From Alteromonadaceae bacterium (GTDB lineage Bacteria > Pseudomonadota > Gammaproteobacteria > Enterobacterales > Alteromonadaceae): 64,000 nt of DNA. The notes beneath the pieces were generated by a model. It saw only the letters and a program-made list of their open reading frames with translations. It made no database searches and was not told the origin of the DNA. The position numbers and the translations under genes are program-made. The stretch is taken from NCBI GenBank assembly GCA_013216015.1, contig JABSOI010000010.1, positions 62,001 to 126,000 on the forward strand, written 5' to 3'. This document shows, piece by piece, positions 55,330 to 64,000 of the stretch. The stretch's first letter is position 1; each line of letters starts with the position of its first letter.

Positions 55330-56442
55330 TTAAAAAACTTTTTTGCCATTACGGACAAAACTTGCTTTAGTTACCTGTACAGCAACTAATTTCTTACGCA
55401 TTTCCACTTCAACTGTATCACCAATTTTAACACTGCGAGGTACACGTGCCATCGCGATACTATGACCTAATGTTGGTGAAAACGTACCTGAGGTGATAAT
55501 ACCTTCACCTTTACCTTCACCTTCACCAATAATAACTTTAAGGCCGGCACGTAAAACGCCTTTTTCTTTAAGTACCAAACCAACAAGCTTTGGTTGATCA
55601 CCCGCCGCTTTTTGCACGGTTAAAGCTTCTCTGCCAATAAAATTACGGTCTTGAGGTTCCCAGGCAATGGTCCAGGCCATGTTGGCAGCCAACGGAGAAA
55701 CAGATTCGTCCATATCTAAACCATAAAGGTTCATGCCTGCTTCTAAACGTAACGTATCTCGGGCGCCCAAACCACAAGGTACTACACCTGCTTCAAGCAA
55801 TTTCTGCCAAAAGTCAGCTGCAGCATCTTCCGGTACAATTATTTCGTAGCCATCTTCACCCGTGTAACCCGTAGTTGCGATAAATAAATCACCAACCTGC
55901 ACACCGAAAAATGGTTTCATACCTTCAACGCAAGCCTGTTGTTCGTCAGTTAATAATGTTGCAACTTTTGCTCTGGCTTCAGGCCCCTGCACAGCAATCA
56001 TGCCATATTGTGGACGTTCGCTAATGGTTAAATCTAAACCTTTAGACTGCTCAGCAAGCCAAGCCAAATCTTTCTCGCGGGTTGCTGAATTAACAACTAA
56101 ACGGTAATTGGTGTCGGTGAAAAAATAAATGATCAAATCATCAATTACACCACCCTCATGATTTAACATACCTGTATACAATGCTTTACCTGACACGGTT
56201 AATTTTGCTACATCGTTTATAACCAAACGACGCAAAAATGATTTAGCATCTGCACCTTGAACATCAACAATGGTCATGTGAGATACGTCAAACATGCCGG
56301 CATTTTTACGAACTGCGTGATGTTCTTCTATTTGAGAGCCATAATTAATAGGCATTTCCCAGCCATAAAAGTTAACCATTTTCGCATTAGATTCCAAATG
56401 CTTTGCATGTAATACCGTTTTGTGGGTCATTGTATGTTTCAT
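55330..56442 (-). CDS. gcvT: aminomethyltransferase, T protein
   Basis: 370-aa folate-dependent enzyme that releases ammonia and makes 5,10-methylene-tetrahydrofolate from the aminomethyl-lipoyl H protein. Family stretches: [21 protein letters not shown] (in parts), [36 protein letters not shown]. First gene of the gcvT-gcvH-gcvP set. Unlike Vibrio-type leaders, I see no glycine riboswitch upstream; three 11-bp repeats lie there instead. Confidence 0.97.
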   Translation of the reverse strand: MKHTMTHKTVLHAKHLESNAKMVNFYGWEMPINYGSQIEEHHAVRKNAGMFDVSHMTIVDVQGADAKSFLRRLVINDVAKLTVSGKALYTGMLNHEGGVIDDLIIYFFTDTNYRLVVNSATREKDLAWLAEQSKGLDLTISERPQYGMIAVQGPEARAKVATLLTDEQQACVEGMKPFFGVQVGDLFIATTGYTGEDGYEIIVPEDAAADFWQKLLEAGVVPCGLGARDTLRLEAGMNLYGLDMDESVSPLAANMAWTIAWEPQDRNFIGREALTVQKAAGDQPKLVGLVLKEKGVLRAGLKVIIGEGEGKGEGIITSGTFSPTLGHSIAMARVPRSVKIGDTVEVEMRKKLVAVQVTKASFVRNGKKVF

Positions 56443-56474
56443 CCAAATTAATCATTTCTTGTACAACTTAACTA

Positions 56475-56507
56475 TGTTCGACAAGTGTTCGACAAGTGTT
56501 CGACAAA
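56475..56507. repeat. three 11-bp tandem repeats upstream of gcvT
   Basis: TGTTCGACAAG, TGTTCGACAAG, TGTTCGACAAA, head to tail, 33 bases ahead of the gcvT start. A period of one helical turn would place equal faces in line for a regulator. Confidence 0.85.
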
Positions 56508-57029
56508 GTAAAAGTAGGATAAAGATTGAAGATTTACAAAAGTTGCCGCAAATTATAACGACTGAACCTTGACGATTCAACAAGGAAAATAGATTATTTC
56601 AAATTTAAAACAATAGAAAATTAAAAATCAATATTATATTTTAAAATATTACGGTTTTTAAAATATAATACGAATTTGATTACTTCAAGATATCAATAAT
56701 TGATATTAATTTTTGATAGAAAATAAACTTTTTTTATTACTGATGAGTTTTCTTCTGGAAAATGTAATCAACGTCTATTTTATAGCCAAATTTCATAGCT
56801 CATATTGAATGAATTTAAGTATATTTTGGAGATGGTTAGCTGTAGGGGTAACTCATCAACTGGATCTGTTAATTATCACTTGAATAATATAACGTTAAAA
56901 TGTAAACGAGCTGTATCAATATATATTTGTTTGAAGATTTCAAAGTTTGAGTGGTGGGTTGCGCTTTTGGCTAACCCACACACTTTACAGTATCAATTAA
57001 CAACGACATAGCCAAACATATTAGTTTAT
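56508..57029. other. AT-rich intergenic region
   Basis: No gene supported. Very AT-rich, especially 56600-56750. A hairpin at 56954-56979 (GTGGGTT...AACCCAC) resembles the REP-like stem at 62911-62938 and may end tgpA transcription from the right. An open frame at 56805-57011 has no family likeness and is rejected. Confidence 0.5.
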
Positions 57030-59267
57030 TCATACTTTGAATGATTTATTAAATTTAAGCTTCTTAATTTCCTGCTTAAAATTTGTCATTTCAGCACGTA
57101 AATTTAATAAAGCTTGTTGATGCTCCTGCTCAGATAGTTTTTGATATTCAATACTTATAACTATCTTTGAAACTATTGCAAAGCTTTGCACTACACTAGA
57201 AAACTCTCCCTCTTTTGGGTCACTAAACCTTTCACTAAACCAACGACTAAACAATTTCGAAAATTCCCAGATCCCCATCCCTTTTGGTTTTTCCAATCCT
57301 TTTTTAGCAATTAATACTAAAGCTTGAAAATATAAAACAAGCCAGACAGGTTTTGGTGCTATTTTTAAGCGCTCTCGGTTAACCAACCAGAGCAAAAACA
57401 TAATACTGACAAAAGTAAATGCCACTAACAGTGCAATTTTATAGGGGCGTAAATTACCAAACCAGCCAGACAGCAACTTAAATTGATTTTTTGCTGTGTA
57501 ACCTATAACCCAACGTGTCCATTGATAATCTATTGCCTGAAATTGCAGTCTCAAATTGTTGATCAAGGCAAACTGTCTTAAACGATAAAGACTGAGAAAA
57601 TTTCCAGATAATAATGATTGCTGTTGCAATAAATCATTTGGAAGTCCACCTTCAACCCGTGCTGGGTGTACAGCTGCGGTTGGATCTATCCTCACCCATC
57701 CTATCGAGTCTAACCAAACTTCTGACCATGCATGGGCATCTCGTTGGTAAATACCATAATACTTTCCTCTCGGGTTATATTCACCACCCAGATAACCAAC
57801 GACCATTCTTGCCGGAATACCAGCGGCACGCATTAAATAAGTAAAACTACTGGCATAATATTCACAAAATCCGGCTTGAGTCTCAAAATAAAACTGATCT
57901 AAACTGTTATTAATCAGTGGTGGTGGTTGTAAAGTATATCGGAATGGTTTTTGTCTGTAATTATTCAATACAGCCTGAATTAATTGCCTTTTATCTGGAA
58001 ACTCTTGCCTTAAAAGTTGACCTTGTTTTGTTAATCTAGGATTAGATTCAGCGGGAAACTCTAAATTACGAACTTTGTTATTTTTAAGGTGCTGATTGAG
58101 CAAAGTCTCTTGCTTATTTGTAATATTATCGAGCAATGGTTGTTGATAACTGGTTACCTTGTAGCTCACTGTCTGGCTTAAAACTTGACGACTAAATAAA
58201 GTATAATCAGGTAAAGACATTATTTGACGTGTATTGTCTACCTGAGCAATGTCTAGAGCAAACAACCAATGTTGAAAACTTGGCTCTGCAATTACTTGAT
58301 AATTAAACGCTTGATAACTAATACCTTGATAACTAAACGCTTGATAACTAATACCTTGATAACTAAAAGCTTGGCTGTTTTTAGCTTGGTTGTTCTTGAC
58401 CTGGGTATTAGCGCCTTGACTATCTACATCCTCAAAGGTAAATACTCGTTGTTTATTTGAACCCAGTAATATTTTTTTAATTTGCTTTTGAGCTAAGCTT
58501 TGCTCCCAAGTCGCACCATCAAAAGATTCTAATACCAGTGTTCGCCAGTAAAGTTGATTGGCATCAGGCGCATTATTATCAAATTCCACTCGAAAAGCTA
58601 ATGCGTCTGACAGAGCCAGATTAGCTATATCACCAATTTTAACTGAATTAGAAATGCCCGTTGTGCTCGATTTTGCTGCCGGAACATGCCACAAAGGCGC
58701 GAGTTTAGGAAAAACAACAAACAATACAATGGCAAGAGGCAAACTTTGCATCATTAATTTTGAAGCAGTTTTAAACAAGGTTAAAATAGATGTTTTACCT
58801 GTGAAATACATTAACAAAGCCGTTACGTTAATAATCAACAGTATCGACAACAAGAATGAAAAATATAATGATTGATAAAAAATCAAAGAAGAAGTTAAGA
58901 CGAAAAAACCTAGTAGACTAAGTTGATAAAAATCTTTTCGGCTTTTCAACTCTAGCGTTTTCAGCCCATATGCCAGACATAATAAATGGAGCATAGTCGA
59001 CAACAAACCCAACTGTTTACTTGATACCAGCAACATTACGCACCCGGCTAATGCTATTATTACTATGGTCCAGTGGGAAGGTTGATATTTTTCATCCAGT
59101 ACCACCAATAATCGCCACAGCAAACACAAAACAATAACCGCAATCACCCAAAGTGATAATTCAAAATACAATAAACCAACATTAAACACCTGTATAAAAA
59201 TCAGCAGCCACGACAATTGTGCAGGAAGTGTAAACTTAGGCGTTACTATTAACTCAGGCGCTGCCAT
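57030..59267 (-). CDS. tgpA: TgpA-type transglutaminase-like membrane protein (DUF3488)
   Basis: 745 aa. Six to seven hydrophobic segments in the first ~200 residues, a periplasmic transglutaminase-like domain, one further segment near ~620 and a cytoplasmic tail. The catalytic triad is visible: Cys in TQAGFCEYYASSFTYLMRAA (~466), His in QRDAHAWSEVW (~512), Asp in RIDPTAAVHP (~526). Third member of the moxR-DUF58-tgpA set; it directly follows the DUF58 gene (start and stop share base 59267). A repeated segment at residues ~300-325 (QAFSYQGISY copies) comes from a 30-bp DNA repeat and is unusual for the family. Confidence 0.9.
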   Translation of the reverse strand: MAAPELIVTPKFTLPAQLSWLLIFIQVFNVGLLYFELSLWVIAVIVLCLLWRLLVVLDEKYQPSHWTIVIIALAGCVMLLVSSKQLGLLSTMLHLLCLAYGLKTLELKSRKDFYQLSLLGFFVLTSSLIFYQSLYFSFLLSILLIINVTALLMYFTGKTSILTLFKTASKLMMQSLPLAIVLFVVFPKLAPLWHVPAAKSSTTGISNSVKIGDIANLALSDALAFRVEFDNNAPDANQLYWRTLVLESFDGATWEQSLAQKQIKKILLGSNKQRVFTFEDVDSQGANTQVKNNQAKNSQAFSYQGISYQAFSYQGISYQAFNYQVIAEPSFQHWLFALDIAQVDNTRQIMSLPDYTLFSRQVLSQTVSYKVTSYQQPLLDNITNKQETLLNQHLKNNKVRNLEFPAESNPRLTKQGQLLRQEFPDKRQLIQAVLNNYRQKPFRYTLQPPPLINNSLDQFYFETQAGFCEYYASSFTYLMRAAGIPARMVVGYLGGEYNPRGKYYGIYQRDAHAWSEVWLDSIGWVRIDPTAAVHPARVEGGLPNDLLQQQSLLSGNFLSLYRLRQFALINNLRLQFQAIDYQWTRWVIGYTAKNQFKLLSGWFGNLRPYKIALLVAFTFVSIMFLLWLVNRERLKIAPKPVWLVLYFQALVLIAKKGLEKPKGMGIWEFSKLFSRWFSERFSDPKEGEFSSVVQSFAIVSKIVISIEYQKLSEQEHQQALLNLRAEMTNFKQEIKKLKFNKSFKV
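58296..58370 (-). repeat. 30-bp in-frame tandem repeat inside tgpA
   Basis: TTGATAACTAATACCTTGAT plus AACTAAACGC occurs twice (58311-58340, 58341-58370) with a half unit before. It encodes repeated QAFSYQGISY on the minus strand and keeps frame, so length can vary by ten residues. Confidence 0.9.
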
Positions 59268-60331
59268 TAGAGACTCACCTTGTTTAAAGCATTTTGTTCA
59301 TCATCTGCTAAACGGTTAGTTTGCGGGTATGCAGCTAATGCAACAAGACAATTCTTAACATGTTCAGGACCTGTTGAGGGAGGAACACTGGTAGATGAAA
59401 GTTTAAGACCAAATTCTAATCCTTGCTTGTGATAATCTAAAACCAAAAAACACAGATGTGCTAATTTCATTTCAATATTGTTCGCAGGAATGTCTTTTAA
59501 TGTTAACCAACATTGATTACCTTGCTCTTTATGATATTTCTTTGTTAACCAACCCTGCCCTTTTGCCATTTGCTTCCAGGCAACATGAGTTAAAGGCTCG
59601 CCCGCAATATAATTTTTGAGTTCACTAAAATCTTCTGTCCCGTTTGAAGTGTTTTTAGATTGTTTAACACCATCGTCATCACCAGATAATTCAGGGGAAT
59701 ATCCTCTAATAACAATAGGCTTAGGCGGGTTGACTAATTTAATGTTAAAATCAAGCCGTGTCCATGTTGTAAAAAAACCTAATGAATATTCACTCGATAT
59801 TTTAATGCGACCAGGGTTTGTTATTCCTCTTTTCGCTGGAACGAATGGGATATTGAACTTTAATTCACCTTTTACTGCTTTATCTACATGAACTCGAAGT
59901 GGTTGGCTCTTTGTTAATTGCCTCTTTGAAGAAAGTAAGGCCTCAGAAAATTCCAAAGATAAATCAAAACGTTCTTTGGAGGTAATTACCGCTATAGGTA
60001 CGAGCATTTTTTGTTCAGCAAAACCTATATGCTCGCCATCAAGTACAAAAGTTAAACCTGATAAATTAAAAAAACTGTGTAGCATGCAAGTAATAAATAA
60101 ACTTGCCATGACATAACTAAGCAAAATAATGACATTATTTTGATAATTAGTGCCAAACAAGAACAACAACAAAATAAAGAGAAGGTAAATAAAACCAAAT
60201 TTAGTAGGAAAAATAAAAATATTTTTACTACTCAGCTTTTGTACACTAGCCGCAGGCATGCGACGTTTTAACCAGCGGTCGAAACTGATTTTCAAACGTG
60301 CATTAATTTTCTCCTTTATTTTTTTCATCAT
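59267..60331 (-). CDS. DUF58 domain protein
   Basis: 354 aa. Two hydrophobic segments at ~48-65 and ~70-90, then a beta-rich region and the DUF58 core FSELKNYIAGEPLTHVAWKQ then MAKGQGWLTKKY. These proteins act with MoxR ATPases and TgpA-type transglutaminases; the job is unclear, possibly assembly or maturation of membrane/periplasmic complexes. It lies downstream of moxR, with a 250-base gap holding an inverted-repeat element. Confidence 0.88.
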   Translation of the reverse strand: MMKKIKEKINARLKISFDRWLKRRMPAASVQKLSSKNIFIFPTKFGFIYLLFILLLFLFGTNYQNNVIILLSYVMASLFITCMLHSFFNLSGLTFVLDGEHIGFAEQKMLVPIAVITSKERFDLSLEFSEALLSSKRQLTKSQPLRVHVDKAVKGELKFNIPFVPAKRGITNPGRIKISSEYSLGFFTTWTRLDFNIKLVNPPKPIVIRGYSPELSGDDDGVKQSKNTSNGTEDFSELKNYIAGEPLTHVAWKQMAKGQGWLTKKYHKEQGNQCWLTLKDIPANNIEMKLAHLCFLVLDYHKQGLEFGLKLSSTSVPPSTGPEHVKNCLVALAAYPQTNRLADDEQNALNKVSL

Positions 60332-60393
60332 TATTACAATTTCAATCTCCTTTGCTTATTCTTCATTGCTCATTCTTCATTCTCTATTGCTCA

Positions 60394-60554
60394 TATACCC
60401 GTAATCATTCAAAATGCAGGTTTTGAAGCGTTTTAAAAGATTATCTACTACGTTGCTTTCAATCCCAATAGCCCGCTATTGCTCAATCAAGCGCCTTTTA
60501 GATAAACTTTCAAATTCACCTCAAATTCCCGCATCTTGAATGACCACGGGTATA
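60394..60554. mobile_element. MITE-like element between moxR and the DUF58 gene
   Basis: Terminal repeats TATACCCGTAATCATTCAAA... (60394-60420) and its complement at 60528-60554 match at about 22 of 27 positions. The 161-bp element has no ORF. It probably inserted into the moxR operon; the same end sequence is found in the leaders at 12426 and 17298. Confidence 0.65.
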
Positions 60555-60581
60555 GCTCATTACAAATAACGCTGGCCAAAT

Positions 60582-61532
60582 TTATAAAGGCGATATTGGG
60601 TCAATTTGCTGTAAAATTTGAACAGCACCAGATGTTTCAGAACCCCAGGCTTGAGAACCTGAAGCAGTATTCGAATCTAAACCTGTCTCACCAAGTCGAT
60701 GCTGGCAAACTGAAACAAAAACAGCTTGAATATCTTCCGGTAATACATAGTCTCGATTGTCCATAAAAGCCCAGGCTTTAGCAGCTGACAATAGTGCCTT
60801 GCCAGCTCGGGGAGACAAAGGGTTTACATTATTATTTGCTTTTCTACTTACACGACATAAGGCAATAACATATTCAATAATACTCATTGATGTATTAACA
60901 GCTTGTACCGCAGCTTGTATTTCTATTAACTCATCAGTTGAAATACTCGCTCGCAAACCAGACAATTGATTTTGACTATTATTGTTTAATAAGATTTTTT
61001 TTTCAGCTTCAATGTCAGGAAAACCTAATGAAATTCGCATCATGAAACGATCAAGTTGTGACTCTGGTAATGGATAAGTACCAGCGTGAAATAAAGGATT
61101 TTGCGTCGCAATAACAAAAAAAGGACTTGGTAATTCATAAGTAGCACCATCAATACTAACTTGATGCTCTTCCATCGCTTCAAGTAATGCACTTTGCGTT
61201 TTAGGACTGGCACGGTTTATTTCATCGGCTAATACAACCTGATTAAAGATTGGTCCTTTATGCAATTCAAAACATCTTTCATCTTGATTGAATATTGATA
61301 CCCCCACTACATCTGCTGGTAATAAATCACTGGTAAATTGGGTACGTTGATAACTTAAACCTAATGTTTTAGCCAGCACTTGAGCCAAGGTGGTTTTTCC
61401 CATACCAGGTAAATCTTCAATCAAAAGGTGACCTTTAGCTAATACGCTAGCTAATGCCAACCGAATTTCGGTTGGCTTACCTATAACAATCGAGCCTATT
61501 TGTGACAGAATTGCCTTAACAGATTCTTGCAT
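60582..61532 (-). CDS. MoxR-family AAA+ ATPase
   Basis: 316 aa. Walker A LPGMGKTTLAQVLAKT (~41), Walker B VVLADEINRASPKTQSALLE (~103), sensor 1 FFVIATQNPLFHAG and arginine-containing LPESQLDRFMMRIS are all present; the C-terminal lid ends in a Ser/Gly-rich tail. MoxR proteins are chaperone-like ATPases working with DUF58 partners, as here. First gene of the moxR-DUF58-tgpA operon. Other AAA_3 names (yeaC-like) are possible; the family is secure. Confidence 0.93.
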   Translation of the reverse strand: MQESVKAILSQIGSIVIGKPTEIRLALASVLAKGHLLIEDLPGMGKTTLAQVLAKTLGLSYQRTQFTSDLLPADVVGVSIFNQDERCFELHKGPIFNQVVLADEINRASPKTQSALLEAMEEHQVSIDGATYELPSPFFVIATQNPLFHAGTYPLPESQLDRFMMRISLGFPDIEAEKKILLNNNSQNQLSGLRASISTDELIEIQAAVQAVNTSMSIIEYVIALCRVSRKANNNVNPLSPRAGKALLSAAKAWAFMDNRDYVLPEDIQAVFVSVCQHRLGETGLDSNTASGSQAWGSETSGAVQILQQIDPISPL

Positions 61533-61966
61533 AAAAATTATTCCAATGACTATTTGTACTTATACCAATTTTTACAATTCTAAAAATTAAGATCTGCTAC
61601 AAATTAAGATCTGCTACAAATAGAGGTGACTTTATTTAATATTACACGAAATAACAAAAAATGTGGCAAAGCAATATAACAAATTTCATCCAAAAACAGC
61701 CAATTACCTTTGTATCTAAATGTTAAATACAATTAAAACATTAATAATACAATGAGAATATAATCAAAAGATTAATGGTTTAAACTAAACATTCGCTTTT
61801 ACGCCACCGGTTGTCCTCTCTTTACACAGCTTTACATAACACTGACTACGCTTTACATTAACTGATGTATCTTGGTTTATAGCAACTTGATAATAAAAAG
61901 CATCCTAAAGAAAGTTCATTTTTGCAGTTTATTTTTGGATAAAAAAATCTATTTTTGGAGAAATTT
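61533..61966. other. intergenic region with a 17-bp tandem repeat
   Basis: No gene supported between the divergent moxR and M23 genes. AAATTAAGATCTGCTAC occurs twice head to tail (61584-61600, 61601-61617). The rest is AT-rich and should contain both promoters; none was placed with confidence. Confidence 0.6.
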
Positions 61967-62788
61967 ATGAGTAACAAATACACCTTGAACTACCCTTTGG
62001 TTTTAATGCTTTCATTAGCCATTAGCTTCAACGGATCAACAAATCCTTTTGGGGAAATTACCGGATTTGTTTCAAATAAGGGTCAAAATAATAATACAAC
62101 CGCATTTAATGATTTTCTTACACCTAATTATTATCTGTTAGATCAGGACGATATTTTTATTGATGAGGTTGATCAGTTTCTAAATAGTGTCAGACAACAA
62201 CAATTTCACCATCCTTTTGAAAATAAAAAAGGAAAAATAACAACCACAACCACTACGACTAAAGGCGACTTTGCTGCTGTGAAACGCACAAGATTCGTTA
62301 CCCTGCATCATACGGCAACCGATCTGTACCTACAAAAAGCTAAAACATCAGTAAACATATACGCAGCCCATGATGGATATATTTCAACCAATAAAAATTC
62401 GGGAAAATATAGACACTCTTTATCAATCACTAAAGATATTGAAAATAACGATGGAGTAATTATTGGTAAGTTAGTGACAATTTATGCACATATTGATTTA
62501 GATTTAGATGAATCCAGGCAAATATGGTTAGATGGACAGTATATAAACAAAGGTGATCTGATTTCTGAAAATTTATATGCCAAGACTTCAGGTGGTCCGC
62601 ATTTACATTTTGAGATACGTTATTATCGCTTGAATGATGATGGTAGTGAAACATTTTATGGTAAAGGTGGAGCAGCCAGAAATTCAGGCTTAACCCAACC
62701 ATCAGCCGGTGATTTCAAGTTTGGCGCCTGGAACCCGAAAGTTGGTTATGGATTTGGTGATCCGAAGAGTCATGGCTTGTTCTTTTGA
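61967..62788 (+). CDS. secreted M23-family peptidase-like protein
   Basis: 273 aa from the ATG at 61967, chosen over an in-frame TTG four codons upstream because GGAGAA sits at the proper distance. Signal peptide: NYPLVLMLSLAISFNGS. The LytM/M23 fold is shown by YAAHDGYISTNKNSGKYRHS, VTIYAHIDLDLDES and GGPHLHFEIRYY (metal His pair near residue 214). A run of seven Thr (KITTTTTTTKG) lies at ~90. Likely a cell-wall endopeptidase or an inactive LytM factor. The usual G-N-x-H first metal site is altered (GKYRHS), so activity is uncertain. Confidence 0.8.
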   Translation: MSNKYTLNYPLVLMLSLAISFNGSTNPFGEITGFVSNKGQNNNTTAFNDFLTPNYYLLDQDDIFIDEVDQFLNSVRQQQFHHPFENKKGKITTTTTTTKGDFAAVKRTRFVTLHHTATDLYLQKAKTSVNIYAAHDGYISTNKNSGKYRHSLSITKDIENNDGVIIGKLVTIYAHIDLDLDESRQIWLDGQYINKGDLISENLYAKTSGGPHLHFEIRYYRLNDDGSETFYGKGGAARNSGLTQPSAGDFKFGAWNPKVGYGFGDPKSHGLFF

Positions 62789-62910
62789 GTGATTGTTGAG
62801 TGATGCTATTGATTGATGCAATACAGGTGATTGGATGGGTTGCCTGAAGCGTAATCCACTCATTCGTTCAGCATAAAATATTTGATGTTTTGTTTAAAAC
62901 CTGCTTTTTT

Positions 62911-62942
62911 GATGGGTTACGCCGTTGGCTAGCCCATCCTAC
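62911..62942 (+). terminator. REP-like stem ending the M23 gene
   Basis: GATGGGTTA/TAGCCCATC stem (one G-T) with a 10-base loop, followed by CTACTTTTTAT. A related GATGGGTTGCC stretch is at 62834. It serves the plus-strand gene and faces the converging glycosyltransferase. Confidence 0.7.
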
Positions 62943-62977
62943 TTTTTATAAACCATTATCTTAATATCAATCTTGTA

Positions 62978-64000
62978 TTAAGTAATTAATTTGGTATCAA
63001 ACAAACACGTTTCAATTGCTTCTTCTAAAGCAATATCTTCATAACCCAAGTTTCGAATACCATGTAGAAATTTCATTGTTCTAAAAGCATCGAACCAAAC
63101 AAATAGTTGTTTATCAAATTGCTTTTTAGTTACTTTGGTATGTTTAAAAACAAATGAATCCAGCCCTTGTTCAATTAGCACAGAACTGACTTTCTCTGGT
63201 AAATTATCAAACCACACGGCTAAATTATCCCTGTATTGATATAAACATTCAAAAGCAGCTAAACAACTCTTTAAATAATTAAATAGTTGGGGATGATAAT
63301 AACAATATACTTGTTCATTTTGATTAAGAACCATAATTTCACTGACCGCAGGACCTGTTCCAAAGGGTACTCTGTCAGAATTTCTTGCGTCTATAATAAT
63401 TGAGATATGTTCAAAAAATTCAACTTCACCTATTTTTGCTAATTTATTTAACAGATAAAAATCTTCTCCTGCACTGCGTTTAGGAAAGCCTCTTACCATT
63501 GCATAAGCTTGTGCTTGAAAAACTAATATACTACCTATGGTGAAAAATGCATAAGGTGAATTTGCATACTTCAAGCCAGCAACAAAATACCTTAAAGCAT
63601 TTTCATATTGCTGATTTGCTGTATGAAGCACTAGGTTTTCACTCTTATGGTGAAAATTAAAACAACCAATCACAGTTTTAGCGTTGGCCTGAGCCATAAC
63701 AGAGAAATAATCGTCAGGCAGATGACTATCTGCGTCAGTTGAATAAATCCAATGTGATGAAACTATGCCATGAGAAATCAATGACAAGGCGAGATCTGCA
63801 CCTATTTTTCTCGCAAGACCAACACCTTGTTTTATCGGTATTGGTTTAGTAAAGCGATCAACTAAAAGCAACCATGAATTACCATTGTTTACTTGAACTA
63901 AAGTTAAATTTTCATGCTGCCAGTAAAGCTTACCTAATGATAAACCTTGTTCATATAACAATTGTTGTTGGAAATTACTGTCATGACTACTGCTATAACT
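62978..64000 (-). CDS. glycosyltransferase, GT-A fold (5'-partial)
   Basis: The minus-strand frame is open to the window edge, and the codons beyond the first possible start (a TTG at 63961) continue protein-like (SHDSNFQQQLLYEQGLSL), so the N-terminus lies outside. GT2-type pattern: GVGLARKIGADLALSLI, then the DXD-like metal site YSTDADSHLPDDYF, FFTIGSILVFQAQAYAMVRG, FPKRSAGEDFYLLNKLAKIG with the acceptor-site ED. No membrane segments in the visible part. The donor and acceptor are unknown. It converges on the M23 gene. Confidence 0.75.
   Translation of the reverse strand, partial: SYSSSHDSNFQQQLLYEQGLSLGKLYWQHENLTLVQVNNGNSWLLLVDRFTKPIPIKQGVGLARKIGADLALSLISHGIVSSHWIYSTDADSHLPDDYFSVMAQANAKTVIGCFNFHHKSENLVLHTANQQYENALRYFVAGLKYANSPYAFFTIGSILVFQAQAYAMVRGFPKRSAGEDFYLLNKLAKIGEVEFFEHISIIIDARNSDRVPFGTGPAVSEIMVLNQNEQVYCYYHPQLFNYLKSCLAAFECLYQYRDNLAVWFDNLPEKVSSVLIEQGLDSFVFKHTKVTKKQFDKQLFVWFDAFRTMKFLHGIRNLGYEDIALEEAIETCLFDTKLIT

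Noticed and set aside
56805-57011. 68-aa plus-strand open frame
   Set aside because: AT-rich with no family likeness and ending in a REP-like hairpin.
56443-57029. Glycine riboswitch upstream of gcvT
   Set aside because: I looked for the conserved aptamer blocks on the minus strand and did not see them.

Overview
The window is one contiguous piece of a gammaproteobacterial chromosome. The pgi, tkt, gcvTHP and moxR/DUF58/tgpA genes, the low GC of the core genes (about 35% in a 60-base line I counted inside brxC), the TonB-dependent receptors and the marine-type polysaccharide genes point to Colwelliaceae/Alteromonadales (Colwellia or Thalassotalea-like). The genus is inferred from gene style, not from a marker gene. 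I saw no rRNA, tRNA or CRISPR array.

Layout. 1-5.1 kb: central carbon genes (pgi, cut by the window start; an MFS transporter; tkt). 5.2-27 kb: a locus for a uronate-containing, probably sulfated polysaccharide. It has a TRAP transporter operon (lipoprotein SBP, DctQ, DctM), two paralogous FadR/GntR regulators, a DUF4861-kduI-kduD operon, a TonB-dependent receptor, a plus-strand operon (secreted PHP-like protein and two sulfatases) and a secreted beta-helix protein with a CBM96-like tail. Four of its promoters share one architecture: TTGACA-N18-TATTAT-type core boxes with two TGG-N5-CCA palindromes exactly 21 bp apart at the -10 side. That is strong internal evidence for one regulon, very likely repressed by one or both FadR-type proteins. 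KduI and KduD convert the 5-keto-4-deoxyuronate that follows lyase action into 2-keto-3-deoxygluconate, so the polymer is probably cut by a lyase. The sulfatases point to ulvan- or glycosaminoglycan-like material. The locus carries scars: a receptor remnant behind kduD, a decayed IS4 transposase, an unassigned decayed stretch and an inserted inverted-repeat element.

27-32.6 kb: an accessory zone with an unrecognised 387-aa protein, an ABC-3C/Cap4-like nuclease-domain protein flanked by 82-bp direct repeats, a PD-(D/E)XK protein, a 33-bp tandem duplication and a 5'-truncated Tn7-type tnsD remnant. 32.7-51.5 kb: a complete type I BREX phage-defence operon (HTH, brxA, brxB, brxC, pglX, pglZ, brxL). 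Two extra modules are coupled into it: an ATPase plus PD-(D/E)XK-like pair between brxC and pglX, and a TrlF-type PHP/ATPase plus AlbA_2/ATPase-fold protein between pglX and pglZ. Most junctions overlap or are separated by a few bases, so the set looks like one transcription unit.

51.6-64 kb: core genes again: gcvT-gcvH-gcvP (with a terminator-like hairpin between gcvH and gcvP and three 11-bp repeats ahead of gcvT), moxR-DUF58-tgpA, an M23 peptidase, and a GT-A glycosyltransferase cut by the window end. The most interesting parts are the two passenger modules inside BREX and the 21-bp paired-operator regulon.
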